From the NCBI RefSeq assembly GCF_044465595.1, contig NZ_JBITLV010000007.1, positions 1 through 64,000 on the forward strand: 64,000 nucleotides of DNA, in the 5' to 3' direction. This document shows, in pieces, positions 52,773-63,191 of the stretch (position 1 is the first letter of the stretch; each line of letters opens with the position of its first letter). The notes below the pieces were generated by a model. That model worked only from the letters and a program-made list of their open reading frames with translations, was not told where the DNA came from and ran no database searches. A program made the position numbers and the translations under genes. This DNA is from Spongisporangium articulatum. GTDB lineage: Bacteria; Actinomycetota; Actinomycetes; Actinomycetales; Kineosporiaceae.

Positions 52773-53296
52773 GCGCCGCGCGCGTGGCGCGCCCAGTGGT
52801 CGCCGCCCTGGTGGCGGCGCGGCTGGCCGAGCTGCGGGTGGCCCGCCGCAACGAAGCGGCCCTGCGCGCCACCGGGGCCCGCGAGCACGGCGCGGCGCAC
52901 TTCCCGGCCTTCTTCGTCCTGCATCCGGCCTGGCTGCTCGGGATGCTGTTCGAACCCCGCCCCGACGAGGCCCGTCCGCGGTGGCCCCTGCTGGCGGCCC
53001 TGGCCGGGACGCAGGCCGTGCGGATGTGGACCATGCGCACGCTGGGCGAGCAGTGGACCACCCGCATCCTCATCACGCCGGGCCGGGAGCGGGTGACCGG
53101 CGGCCCCTACCGGTGGCTGCGCGACCCGGCCTACGCCGCCGTCGCCGTCGAGGTGGTGTGCGCTCCGCTGGCCCTGCGGGCGCCCCGCACGGCCCTCGCG
53201 GCCGGTCTCGCCAACGCCGCGCTTCTGGCGATCCGGATCCCGGCCGAGCACCGGGCGGAGTCGACGCGCGACGTCCCGAGCCGCCCGGTCGGCTAG
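52760..53296 (+). CDS. Isoprenylcysteine carboxyl methyltransferase-like membrane protein (SrsB-like)
   Basis: This 178-residue integral membrane methyltransferase overlaps the PKS gene by 13 bases. It carries the ICMT family signature in the C-terminal half: GEQWTTRILITPGRERVTGGPYRWLRDPAYAAV, followed by hydrophobic helices and a final R-I-P-A-E-H-R. In Streptomyces SrsB such enzymes O-methylate alkylresorcinols made by the adjacent type III PKS, and the same role is likely here. The stop shares CTAG with the convergent glycosyltransferase gene. A GTG at 52784 is an alternative start. Confidence 0.82.
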   Translation: MAALSAARVARPVVAALVAARLAELRVARRNEAALRATGAREHGAAHFPAFFVLHPAWLLGMLFEPRPDEARPRWPLLAALAGTQAVRMWTMRTLGEQWTTRILITPGRERVTGGPYRWLRDPAYAAVAVEVVCAPLALRAPRTALAAGLANAALLAIRIPAEHRAESTRDVPSRPVG

Positions 53297-54519
53297 GTCG
53301 CCTCCGGAGAAGGCCTGCGCCGGAAAGCTTCCCAGGTGCCGAACACGACATCGGCCGCCTGCCCGGCCCCGCCGGTCCGGCGCAGGTCGTCGCCGAGGGC
53401 CCGGGCCGCCGCCCGGGCCGCCGGGGCGAGGGCCCAGCGGATCGCCGCGGACAGGGTGGCCAGGTCGGGCCGCCGGACGACGGTGGCCGCCCCGAGCGCG
53501 CTCAGCCGGGCGCCGACCACGGGCTGGTCGGCGGCCTGCGGCACCACGACCAGCGGGACGGCGCGCCACAGCGCCTCGTGGACCCCGTTCAGCCCGCCGT
53601 GCGTCACGAAGACCCGGGCCCGCTCGAGGACGGCGGTCTGCGGCACGTCGTGCTGCACGATCGTCCCGGGCGGCAGCTTCCCCAGGTCGGCGGCGCTCAG
53701 CCCCGGCCCGACCCCGACGACGGGGCGCAGCCCGGCCGCCGCCAGTGCCTGCGCCGCGTTCGACAGCACCCGGGGGCGGTTCCAGTACACGGTGCCGAGC
53801 GAGACGTAACCGACCGGGTTGTCACCGTCCAGGGCCTGCGCGAGGTCGGACCCGGCGGGCACGGAACCGGGCCGCTGCGCGGCGGTCGGGCCGACGAGAT
53901 GCACCCCCGCGTCGAGGCGTCCGCCCGGTTGGAGCCCGGCCGAGGTGTAGACGAGCGTCGCGTCGCCACGGTTGGACAGCAGGCGCAGCGGCCCGCCGAG
54001 CGACACCCCGTGGGCCCGGCGCACCTGTCGGACCGCCGCCCCCAGGCGCCGCAGCACGGGCAGGCCCCGCCCCACCTGGCGCACGCCGTCCACCAGGGCC
54101 CGCGGGTCGGCCCCCAGCCCCGCGCCCACCAGGAAGCTGCTGGTCGAGGTCACCACCGGCAGGCGCCGCAGCGATCCGGCCACCCGCCCCCAGGGGGCCA
54201 TCGAGTCGACGAGCAGCACGTCGGGGCGTGTCCGGTCGATCAGGGCCAGCGTCACGCCCAGCAAGGGGTCGGCCGTCCAGGTCGCCAGGTCGGCGGCCAC
54301 CCGCAGGAAGTTGTCCGACGGTTCCTGGACGGCGTCGTCGAAGTCGGCCGGGTAGTCGTGCACGCTCAGCCCCAGGTCGGCGAACGTGCGGGTGTCGCGG
54401 CGCCCGGCCAGGACGTCGACGTGCGACCCCCGGGCCACCAACTCGGCGAGGACCGGCGTCAGGGGCATCACATGGCCGGTGATGGGCAGCGTGACAGCCA
54501 GTACGCGGGGCGGTTCCAC
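53293..54519 (-). CDS. MGT/UGT-type glycosyltransferase
   Basis: The 408-residue GT1-family (GT-B fold) enzyme has an N-terminal acceptor domain starting R-V-L-A-V-T-L-P-I-T-G-H-V-M-P-L-T-P. The C-terminal nucleotide-sugar domain has G-Y-V-S-L-G-T-V-Y, then Q-H-D-V-P-Q, V-T-H-G-G-L-N-G-V-H-E-A-L and V-V-V-P-Q-A-A-D-Q-P-V. It probably glycosylates a small lipophilic acceptor. It faces the PKS/methyltransferase genes, so it may modify their product, but this is inference. The GTG at 54519 is chosen by homology; an upstream start at 54555 would add 12 residues. Confidence 0.87.
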   Translation of the reverse strand: MEPPRVLAVTLPITGHVMPLTPVLAELVARGSHVDVLAGRRDTRTFADLGLSVHDYPADFDDAVQEPSDNFLRVAADLATWTADPLLGVTLALIDRTRPDVLLVDSMAPWGRVAGSLRRLPVVTSTSSFLVGAGLGADPRALVDGVRQVGRGLPVLRRLGAAVRQVRRAHGVSLGGPLRLLSNRGDATLVYTSAGLQPGGRLDAGVHLVGPTAAQRPGSVPAGSDLAQALDGDNPVGYVSLGTVYWNRPRVLSNAAQALAAAGLRPVVGVGPGLSAADLGKLPPGTIVQHDVPQTAVLERARVFVTHGGLNGVHEALWRAVPLVVVPQAADQPVVGARLSALGAATVVRRPDLATLSAAIRWALAPAARAAARALGDDLRRTGGAGQAADVVFGTWEAFRRRPSPEAT

Positions 54520-54556
54520 CCGGTCATCGTGAGGGCAACCCGACGGCGGGGCCACC

Positions 54557-55207
54557 TCACCCGTCGCGGTGCAGGCCGGCCTCCCGGGCCGCGACGATGG
54601 CCTGGGCCCGGTCGGGCACGTCGAGCTTGCGGAACACGGAACTGACGTAATTGCGCACCGTCTTGTCGCTGATCGACAGCGCCTGCGCGATCGCGCCGTT
54701 CGACAGGCCCTGGGCCATCAGGCGCAGCACGTTGCGCTCACCGCTGGTCAGCCCGCCGAACGGTTCCGCGCAACCGCGGCGGCCGCCGACCGAGCCGAGC
54801 AGCCGGCCCGCGACCGACGCGCCGAAGATCGCCTCACCGCGGGCGGCGGCGCGGATCGCCCGCACCAGGTCCTCGGCCTCGCTGTCCTTCAGCACGTAGC
54901 CCCGGGCCCCGGACCGCACGGCGGTGAACAGCGACTCGTCGTCCTCCGCCATGGTCAGCACGAGAACCGCCACCCCGGGCGCCTTCTCGGCCAGCTCGGC
55001 GGTGGCGGCCAGTCCCCCGCCGCCGGGCATCTGCAGGTCCATCAGGACGACGTCGGGCTGGGTCTGCAGGGTCAGCGCCACCGCAGAGGGCGCATCGGCC
55101 GCCTCCCCGACCACCTCGATCCCGCCGGTGACGGCCAGCAGCGCCTTCACGCCGTCCCGGAACAACCGGTGGTCGTCGGCCACCAGGACGCTCACCACGT
55201 CTGTCAT
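54557..55207 (-). CDS. NarL/FixJ-type response regulator
   Basis: The 216-residue regulator has a receiver domain starting V-S-V-L-V-A-D-D-H with the phosphoacceptor aspartate in DVVLMDLQMPGG (about residue 56) and the conserved lysine in VLKDSEAED (about 106). The LuxR helix-turn-helix follows: LTSGERNVLRLMAQGLSNGAIAQALSISDKTVRNYVSSVFRKL. The start overlaps the kinase gene's stop by four bases (ATGA), so the pair is a complete two-component system. Targets are unknown. Confidence 0.93.
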   Translation of the reverse strand: MTDVVSVLVADDHRLFRDGVKALLAVTGGIEVVGEAADAPSAVALTLQTQPDVVLMDLQMPGGGGLAATAELAEKAPGVAVLVLTMAEDDESLFTAVRSGARGYVLKDSEAEDLVRAIRAAARGEAIFGASVAGRLLGSVGGRRGCAEPFGGLTSGERNVLRLMAQGLSNGAIAQALSISDKTVRNYVSSVFRKLDVPDRAQAIVAAREAGLHRDG

Positions 55208-56415
55208 TCCGCTCCCCCTCGACGCAACGGCAGCGTCGCCATGATCCGCGTCCCGGTGCCGTCGGTGCCCGGCCCGGCGACGAACGTCCCCCGCAGCTCC
55301 TCCGCACGCTCGCGCATCCCGGCCAGCCCGACTCCGGGCACGAGCGGTTCGGGCAGGCCGCGCCCGTCGTCCAGCACGGTCAGCACGGCCCGCTCGTCGT
55401 CGACCGCGATGTGCACGGACACGGTCGCGGCACCGGAGTGCCGGCCGGCGTTGGCCAGCGCCTCCGCGGCGATCCGGTAGAGCGCCACCTCCGCGGCGGC
55501 GGGCAGGTCGGGCAGGTTCCCCGCCTCCACGCGGACGTCGATCCCGGCCTGGTCGCCCAGCTCCTCGGCGCGGGCCCCGACGGCGGCGCGCAGGCCCAGC
55601 TCGTCGAGCGCCGCGGGGCGCAGGTCGTAGACGAGATCCCGCACGGAGGCGGCGGTCTCGCGAACGTCGCCGCGCAGGCGGGCGGCCAGCTGCACCGCCT
55701 CGTCGGGGCGGGCCGGGATCAACTGCTCCAGCGCGGCCAGGTGCAGGCGCAGCGAGGCCAGGGTGGGGCCGAGACCGTCGTGCAGGTCGCGACGGATCCG
55801 GCGGCGCTCCTCCTCCCGGGCCGTGATCACCGCGGCCCGGCTGAGCAGGACCTGCTCGGCGGCCCGCGCCGCGTGCAGCACGATGCCCAGCTGGGCGGCG
55901 AGGTCGGTCAGGAGGTCCGCGTCCGGCCCCGGCAGGGCCCGGTCGTGCGCCCGGGGCAGCACCAGCAGCGTGCCGACCGGCTCGCCCGCGAAGGTGAGCG
56001 GCACGCGGACCAGGCGGGCGTCGTCCGGCCGGTCCCCGGGTTCGTCCCCGGTGACGATCGCCGCGTAGGGCAGGCGCAGCCGCCGGGCGATCTGCGCAGC
56101 CAGTTGCGTCGAGACATCCTCCGCCGCAGGGGCTTCGGGTTCGCCAAGACGGCGACCCGCGGCCGCGATCAGCCCGGCGGCGTCGTCCGGGTGCGAGAAC
56201 AGCACCCCGTCGACCCGGGGCCGCAGCCACCCGTGCAGGGGGACGGCGCTCAGCACGCCGAGGCCCACGCCCACCGCCAGCGCCCACACCGGGAGGCTGT
56301 CGCTCTCGGCGTCGACGCCGGCCACGGCGAGCATGACGACGACGATGGCGCAGACCCACGTCGCGAGAAGCGCGTAGGTCAGTGCCACCGCCGCCAGACG
56401 GTCGCGCAGGCTCAA
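55204..56415 (-). CDS. Sensor histidine kinase (GAF-HisKA_3-HATPase)
   Basis: The 403-residue kinase has two N-terminal membrane segments (LTYALLATWVCAIVVVMLAVAG and VWALAVGVGLGVLSAVPL), a GAF-like domain (about 80-200) and the phosphoacceptor helix RRIRRDLHDGLGPTLASLRLHL. The ATPase domain has an N box EALANAGRHSG, G1 LDDGRGLPEP and G2 GVGLAGMRERAEEL. It partners the coupled response regulator. The start is uncertain: TTG at 56415 is assumed because upstream residues belong to the overlapping frame of the DUF gene; GTG at 56388 would lose nine residues. Confidence 0.85.
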   Translation of the reverse strand: MSLRDRLAAVALTYALLATWVCAIVVVMLAVAGVDAESDSLPVWALAVGVGLGVLSAVPLHGWLRPRVDGVLFSHPDDAAGLIAAAGRRLGEPEAPAAEDVSTQLAAQIARRLRLPYAAIVTGDEPGDRPDDARLVRVPLTFAGEPVGTLLVLPRAHDRALPGPDADLLTDLAAQLGIVLHAARAAEQVLLSRAAVITAREEERRRIRRDLHDGLGPTLASLRLHLAALEQLIPARPDEAVQLAARLRGDVRETAASVRDLVYDLRPAALDELGLRAAVGARAEELGDQAGIDVRVEAGNLPDLPAAAEVALYRIAAEALANAGRHSGAATVSVHIAVDDERAVLTVLDDGRGLPEPLVPGVGLAGMRERAEELRGTFVAGPGTDGTGTRIMATLPLRRGGAE

Positions 56416-56420
56416 GGTCG

Positions 56421-56822
56421 TCAGGCCTGGGCCGGGGTGCGGCGCAGCAACAGGTAGACGATCGCGATGTTGAGCACGCAGCCGACGATCGAGCCGATCA
56501 CCAGGAAGGCGCTGCCGCCGAAGATGATCCCGGGCGCCCCGAAGATGAACGACAGCACGTTCAGCACGATGGTGAGGACGACGCCCCAGCGCTGGCGGGC
56601 CCAGACGCCGTAGGACGAGACGAACATCAGGATCGCCAGCACGAAGGCCAGCAGGACGATCCCCCACGGGACGCCGTCGTCGTTCCCGGCCTGCCCCTTG
56701 TTCAGTTCGGGCAGCACCGTGATGACGGTGAGCGTGGCCAGCACGACGTTCAGCACGGCGGCGGTGGCGTGCGACGTGGTGGGGCGGGGCGTCAGGGCAG
56801 CGGTCGAGGAGTCGGCGGTCAC
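56421..56822 (-). CDS. Small four-helix membrane protein upstream of the kinase
   Basis: The 133-residue protein has a Ser/Thr-rich start and four hydrophobic segments: AVLNVVLATLTVITVLPEL, WGIVLLAFVLAILMFVSSYG, WGVVLTIVLNVLSFIFGAPG and LVIGSIVGCVLNIAIVYLLL. No family assignment is offered. A GGGAGG site precedes the GTG at 56822, with a TACGAT -10 about 25 bases upstream (56847-56852, minus strand). It ends about 5 bases before the kinase start and is probably cotranscribed with it, perhaps as a sensing partner. Confidence 0.65.
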   Translation of the reverse strand: MTADSSTAALTPRPTTSHATAAVLNVVLATLTVITVLPELNKGQAGNDDGVPWGIVLLAFVLAILMFVSSYGVWARQRWGVVLTIVLNVLSFIFGAPGIIFGGSAFLVIGSIVGCVLNIAIVYLLLRRTPAQA

Positions 56823-56926
56823 GGAGGCCTCCCGGTGGGTGGCTCGATCGTAGGAGTCGATCGGGCGGGTACCAAGAGGCTGCCGGGCGGGATGTCCCAC
56901 CCGCAGGTGACCGGTGTCCCGAACTC

Positions 56927-57379
56927 TCACACGGGACTGTCGGCCAGCCACAGGTCGAGGAGCGCCTCCGCGACGGCGGGCGCCGAGAGCAGCTCGGCCA
57001 TCGTGGGCACGTCCTTGCGGGCGACGTCGCGCTGCACGAGGGGCAGCGCCTCCTGCAGGTCCCGGCCGGTCAGGTTGCGCAGGCCCATGCCCCAGGCGGA
57101 GAAGCGGCGTTCAGCGATGGGGGTGCTGCTGAGCAGGCGCAGCGACCGGTGCCGGGGATCGTCGGCCAGGCGCTCGTAGAGGTCCTCCAGAAGGCCCCGG
57201 TCGCCCTCCAGGACCTGGATGAAGGCCCCGTCGTCGTGCGCGCTGCGCGGGTAGTAGAGCAGGACGCCCCCGATGCCGGCCGCCTCGTTCTTCCGTTCGC
57301 TGACGGCCATGATCTCCCCCAGGGCGGACGGGGTGACGACGGTGGGGACGCTGGCGTAGGTGAGCCGGTGCAGCTGCAT
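56927..57379 (-). CDS. BLUF domain blue-light photoreceptor
   Basis: The 150-residue protein is a stand-alone BLUF (sensor of blue light using FAD) domain. The chromophore residues are all present: Y8 in LHRLTYAS, N31 in SERKNEAAG, Q55 in AFIQVLEGD, and W96 with M98 in SAWGMGLRNL. The flavin-binding helix with N31 is followed by G-I-G-G-V-L-L-Y-Y. The C-terminal 50 residues form the usual helical cap. No output domain is fused, so it should signal by protein contact. Neighbouring genes are the two-component system and a YdeI-like protein. Confidence 0.9.
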   Translation of the reverse strand: MQLHRLTYASVPTVVTPSALGEIMAVSERKNEAAGIGGVLLYYPRSAHDDGAFIQVLEGDRGLLEDLYERLADDPRHRSLRLLSSTPIAERRFSAWGMGLRNLTGRDLQEALPLVQRDVARKDVPTMAELLSAPAVAEALLDLWLADSPV

Positions 57380-57455
57380 GGGCCTGTATCGGGGCCCGGG
57401 GCGAGACGCTCGATGGGCCGATCGGGCGAATCGCCCGGATGATCATGAAAGGCGC

Positions 57456-57893
57456 TCAGCCGACCAGCTTCTCGACGGCCTTGGCGATCCGGCGCTGCCG
57501 GGTGGCGTCGGTCTTGGCGTCCTCGATCGCCCGCACGTGCTCCTTGCGGTGACTGAACGCCAGCGCGTCGAACCGCTCGCGCACACCGGCCGCGGCCAGC
57601 GCGGCGGCGAGGTCCGCCGGCACGTCCACCGTGCGGGGCGCCGCGTCCGGCTCGATCGTCACGCTCACGGCGTCCCCCGCGGAGACGCCCGCGGCCGCGC
57701 GGTTCTCGGCGCTCACCGGGATCATCGAGCGCCCGCCCATCGACCCGACCGTCGTCCGGTACGAGTACGAGCCGATCGTGACCACGACCGCGGGTCGCCG
57801 ACCGCCGGCCAGGGCATCCAGCACGCCCGCCGGCACCTCGATGCCCGTCGCAGTCCGTCCGTTCAGTTCCACGACCGCGTTGAATTCGACCAC
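57456..57893 (-). CDS. YdeI/OmpD-associated (DUF1905) family protein
   Basis: The 145-residue protein has an N-terminal DUF1905 barrel (F-N-A-V-V-E-L-N-G-R-T-A-T-G-I-E-V-P, then T-V-G-S-M-G-G-R-S-M-I-P-V-S). The C-terminal helical YdeI/OmpD-associated region follows (LAAALAAAGVRERFDALAFSHRKEHVRAIEDAK), as in many actinobacterial homologues. Biochemical role unknown. The GTG at 57893 is chosen because TAGGGT lies seven bases upstream; an in-frame GTG at 57911 would add six residues across that box. Confidence 0.8.
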   Translation of the reverse strand: MVEFNAVVELNGRTATGIEVPAGVLDALAGGRRPAVVVTIGSYSYRTTVGSMGGRSMIPVSAENRAAAGVSAGDAVSVTIEPDAAPRTVDVPADLAAALAAAGVRERFDALAFSHRKEHVRAIEDAKTDATRQRRIAKAVEKLVG

Positions 57894-57900
57894 GCGAGCA

Positions 57901-57906
57901 ACCCTA
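57901..57906 (-). promoter_or_regulatory. -10 box for the YdeI-like gene
   Basis: On the minus strand TAGGGT is followed by TGCTCGC and the GTG at 57893, a 7-base spacing suggesting leaderless translation. Confidence 0.5.
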
Positions 57907-57932
57907 TCCACGCCGACCGAGATCAGACCTGC

Positions 57933-59843
57933 TCAGAGGCGGGCATCGAACGCCTGCTCGGTGCGGGCGATCTGCTCGACCACCTCACGGGTGACCTCCT
58001 GCGCGGTCAGCCCGATGCGCTCCAGCACCTGGGCCCGCGAGGCGTGGTCGAGGAACTCCTGCGGGATGCCGAACCCCCGTACGGCGGTCGGCACGCCCGC
58101 CGTACGCAGCGCGGCGGCGACCTGGGTGCCGACCCCGCCGGCCACGCCGTTGTCCTCCACCACGACGACCAGCCGGTGCCGGGCCGCGAGCGGGGCCAGC
58201 TGCGGGTCGACCGGGACGACCCAGCACGGGTCGACCACGGTGACGCCGATGCCCTGCGCCGCGAGGCCGTCGGCCACCTCCAGGCCGAGCCCGGCCAGGG
58301 CGCCCACGGCCACCACGAGCACGTCGCTGTCGCCGTCCGTGGCGTCACCCGCGGGCGTCCGGCGCAGCACGTCCATCCCGCCGACCGTGTCGATCGCGAC
58401 GATCTCGGCCGGGACCGAGCCCTTCGAGTACCGGACGACGGTCGGGGCGTCGTCCACCGCGACCGCCTCGTTGAGCTGGCGGCGCAGCCGGACGGCGTCG
58501 CGCGGCGCGGCGATCCGGATGCCGGGCACGAGCGCCAGCAGGGAGAGGTCCCACATGCCGTTGTGCGAGGCGCCGTCGTCACCGGTCACCCCGGCCCGGG
58601 TCAGGGCGAACGTGACGCCCTCCCGGTGCAGGGCGACGTCCATCAGGACCTGGTCGAACGCCCGGTTGAGGAAGGTCGCGTAGAGCGCGACGACCGGGTG
58701 CAGGCCGCCGCGGGCCATCCCCGCCGCGCTGGTCACGGCGTGCTGCTCGGCGATGCCGACGTCGAAGACCCGGTCCGGGTAGCGGCGGGCGAAGCCGTCG
58801 AGCCCGACCGGGATGCACATGGCCGCCGTGATGCCGACGACGTCGGGCCGCCGGTCGGCGATGGCCAGGATCTCGTCGGCGAACACGGCGTCCCAGCTGG
58901 TCCCCGTGCTGGGGGCCGCCTCGCCCGTGACGGCGTCGATCACGCCGATCCCGTGGAAGTGGTCGGCCTCGTCGTTCTCGGCGTGCGCGTACCCGCGCCC
59001 CTTCTGGGTGATCGCGTGCACGATCACCGGCCCGCCGTAGCTCTTGGCCCGGCGCAGCGCGTGCTCGAGGGCGGCCACGTCGTGACCGTCGACCGGCCCG
59101 ATGTACTTCAGCCCGAGGTCCTCGAAGAGGCCCTGCGGGGAGACCATGTCCTTGATGCCCTTCTTCGCCGCGTGCAGGGCGTCGAAGGCGAGCCGGCCCG
59201 GGGCCCCGCCCTTCTGCAGCACGGTCTTGCCGGCCTCCAGCACCCGCTCGTACGTCGGCGCGGTGCGCAGCGTGGCCAGCTTGTCGGCGAGCCCGCCGAT
59301 CGTCGGCGCGTACGAGCGCTCGTTGTCGTTGACGACGATCACCAGCCGCCGGTCGCGCCCGGTGGCGATGTTGTTGACCGCCTCCCAGGCCATGCCGCCG
59401 GTGAGCGCGCCGTCGCCGATGACGGCCACCACGTGCCGGTCGTTGCCCAGGATCTGGTTGGCCTTGGCCAGCCCGTCGGCCCAGGACAGTGCCGTCGTCG
59501 CGTGGCTGTTCTCGACGATGTCGTGCGGCGACTCGGCCCGGCTCGGGTACCCGGACAGCCCGCCCTTCTTGCGCAGCCCGGAGAAGTCGTGCCGCCCGGT
59601 GACCAGCTTGTGCACGTACGACTGGTGGCCGGTGTCGAGCACGAGCTGGTCGTGCGGGGAGTCGAAGACCCGGTGCAGGGCCATGGTCAGCTCGACCACG
59701 CCCAGGTTCGGGCCGAGGTGACCGCCGGTGCGGGTCACGTTCTCGATCAGGAACGTGCGGATCTGCCCCGCCAGGTCTTCCAGCTCCGCCGGACCCAGCC
59801 CGCGCAGGTCGGCGGGTGAGGAGATGTCGGACAGGTCGACCAT
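57933..59843 (-). CDS. dxs: 1-deoxy-D-xylulose-5-phosphate synthase
   Basis: The 636-residue thiamine-diphosphate enzyme starts the MEP isoprenoid pathway by joining pyruvate and glyceraldehyde 3-phosphate. Landmarks are H-L-G-P-N-L-G-V-V-E-L-T, DTGHQSYVHKLVTGR, the cofactor motif GDGALTGGMAWEAVNN and, in the C-terminal transketolase domains, DVGIAEQHAVTSAAGMA. The ATG at 59843 follows a GAGGAG site; a TAGACT -10 (59882-59887, minus strand) predicts a leader of about 30 bases. Confidence 0.96.
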   Translation of the reverse strand: MVDLSDISSPADLRGLGPAELEDLAGQIRTFLIENVTRTGGHLGPNLGVVELTMALHRVFDSPHDQLVLDTGHQSYVHKLVTGRHDFSGLRKKGGLSGYPSRAESPHDIVENSHATTALSWADGLAKANQILGNDRHVVAVIGDGALTGGMAWEAVNNIATGRDRRLVIVVNDNERSYAPTIGGLADKLATLRTAPTYERVLEAGKTVLQKGGAPGRLAFDALHAAKKGIKDMVSPQGLFEDLGLKYIGPVDGHDVAALEHALRRAKSYGGPVIVHAITQKGRGYAHAENDEADHFHGIGVIDAVTGEAAPSTGTSWDAVFADEILAIADRRPDVVGITAAMCIPVGLDGFARRYPDRVFDVGIAEQHAVTSAAGMARGGLHPVVALYATFLNRAFDQVLMDVALHREGVTFALTRAGVTGDDGASHNGMWDLSLLALVPGIRIAAPRDAVRLRRQLNEAVAVDDAPTVVRYSKGSVPAEIVAIDTVGGMDVLRRTPAGDATDGDSDVLVVAVGALAGLGLEVADGLAAQGIGVTVVDPCWVVPVDPQLAPLAARHRLVVVVEDNGVAGGVGTQVAAALRTAGVPTAVRGFGIPQEFLDHASRAQVLERIGLTAQEVTREVVEQIARTEQAFDARL

Positions 59844-59907
59844 GGGCGCAAGCATCTCCTCGAACGGGTTCGTGACCACCGAGTCTAGGCACCTCACCCG
59901 GGAGGGA

Positions 59908-60204
59908 TCAGTCAGGTCGCGGAACCGGCAGGGCGGCTGAGACGAGGGCCACGCTGCGCCCGATCGAGAGCATCCGCAACTGCTCCAGTTCGAGGACCTC
60001 GACCACGTCCCGCAGGGCGGCGGCGTCGAGGGAGTCGGCCAGCTCGGCCCGGGCGGTGGCCAGCGACCGGTGCATGGCCTCACGGCCGGCGGCCACGTGC
60101 CGGGCCGCCAGCCAGGCCAGGGCGGTCGGGTGCCTGCGCAGCACCGGGTACCCCCGGTAGTCGGGCGGGCAGACGTCGAGCAGCCAGGCCACGGCGCCGT
60201 CCAC
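59908..60204 (-). CDS. Small conserved actinobacterial protein between acnA and dxs
   Basis: From the GTG at 60204 the protein is 98 residues: VDGAVAWLLDVCPPDYRGY, then VLRRHPTALAWLAARHVA and a helical A-R-A-E-L-A-D-S-L region. Homologues with the same layout and a longer N-terminus are, from memory, common next to acnA in actinobacteria, without known function. The frame continues upstream with family-like residues to a CTG at 60264 (L-N-R-V-P-A-G-W-P), 12 bases after the acnA stop and just after GGTGAGG, so the real start may be that CTG, giving 118 residues. Confidence 0.7.
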   Translation of the reverse strand: MDGAVAWLLDVCPPDYRGYPVLRRHPTALAWLAARHVAAGREAMHRSLATARAELADSLDAAALRDVVEVLELEQLRMLSIGRSVALVSAALPVPRPD

Positions 60205-60276
60205 CCAGTCCGGGGTTCCGGGTGGGGGGACGGCGCCGGGCCAGCCGGCCGGGACCCTGTTCAGCTACCTCACCAG

Positions 60277-63063
<2,787 letters not shown>

Positions 63064-63191
63064 CAGTTCTCCTCCGACATCCTCTGCGGGTCCCCTGCGG
63101 CCGGGCGCAATCCTGCCGCACACGCATGACGATCACGTCAAGGGCTCGCTCGTCCATTTATCTTGACATCAAGATACCTTACCCGGGGCGC
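63064..63191. other. acnA leader and intergenic region
   Basis: The 128-base region separates acnA from the upstream RNA methyltransferase gene, both on the minus strand. It includes the GGAGGAGAA site of acnA (63067-63075), a possible TTGACG -35 near 63136-63141 (minus strand) and the palindrome at 63159-63176. No coding potential was seen. Confidence 0.45.
63159..63176. promoter_or_regulatory. Perfect operator-like palindrome upstream of acnA
   Basis: TATCTTGA-CA-TCAAGATA is an 18-base palindrome, conspicuously AT-rich in this genome. It resembles operators of MarR-type regulators (TCTTGA half-sites). It lies about 95 bases upstream of the acnA start and just 15 bases after the methyltransferase stop, so acnA is the likely target. 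No candidate regulator is encoded in the window. Confidence 0.6.
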
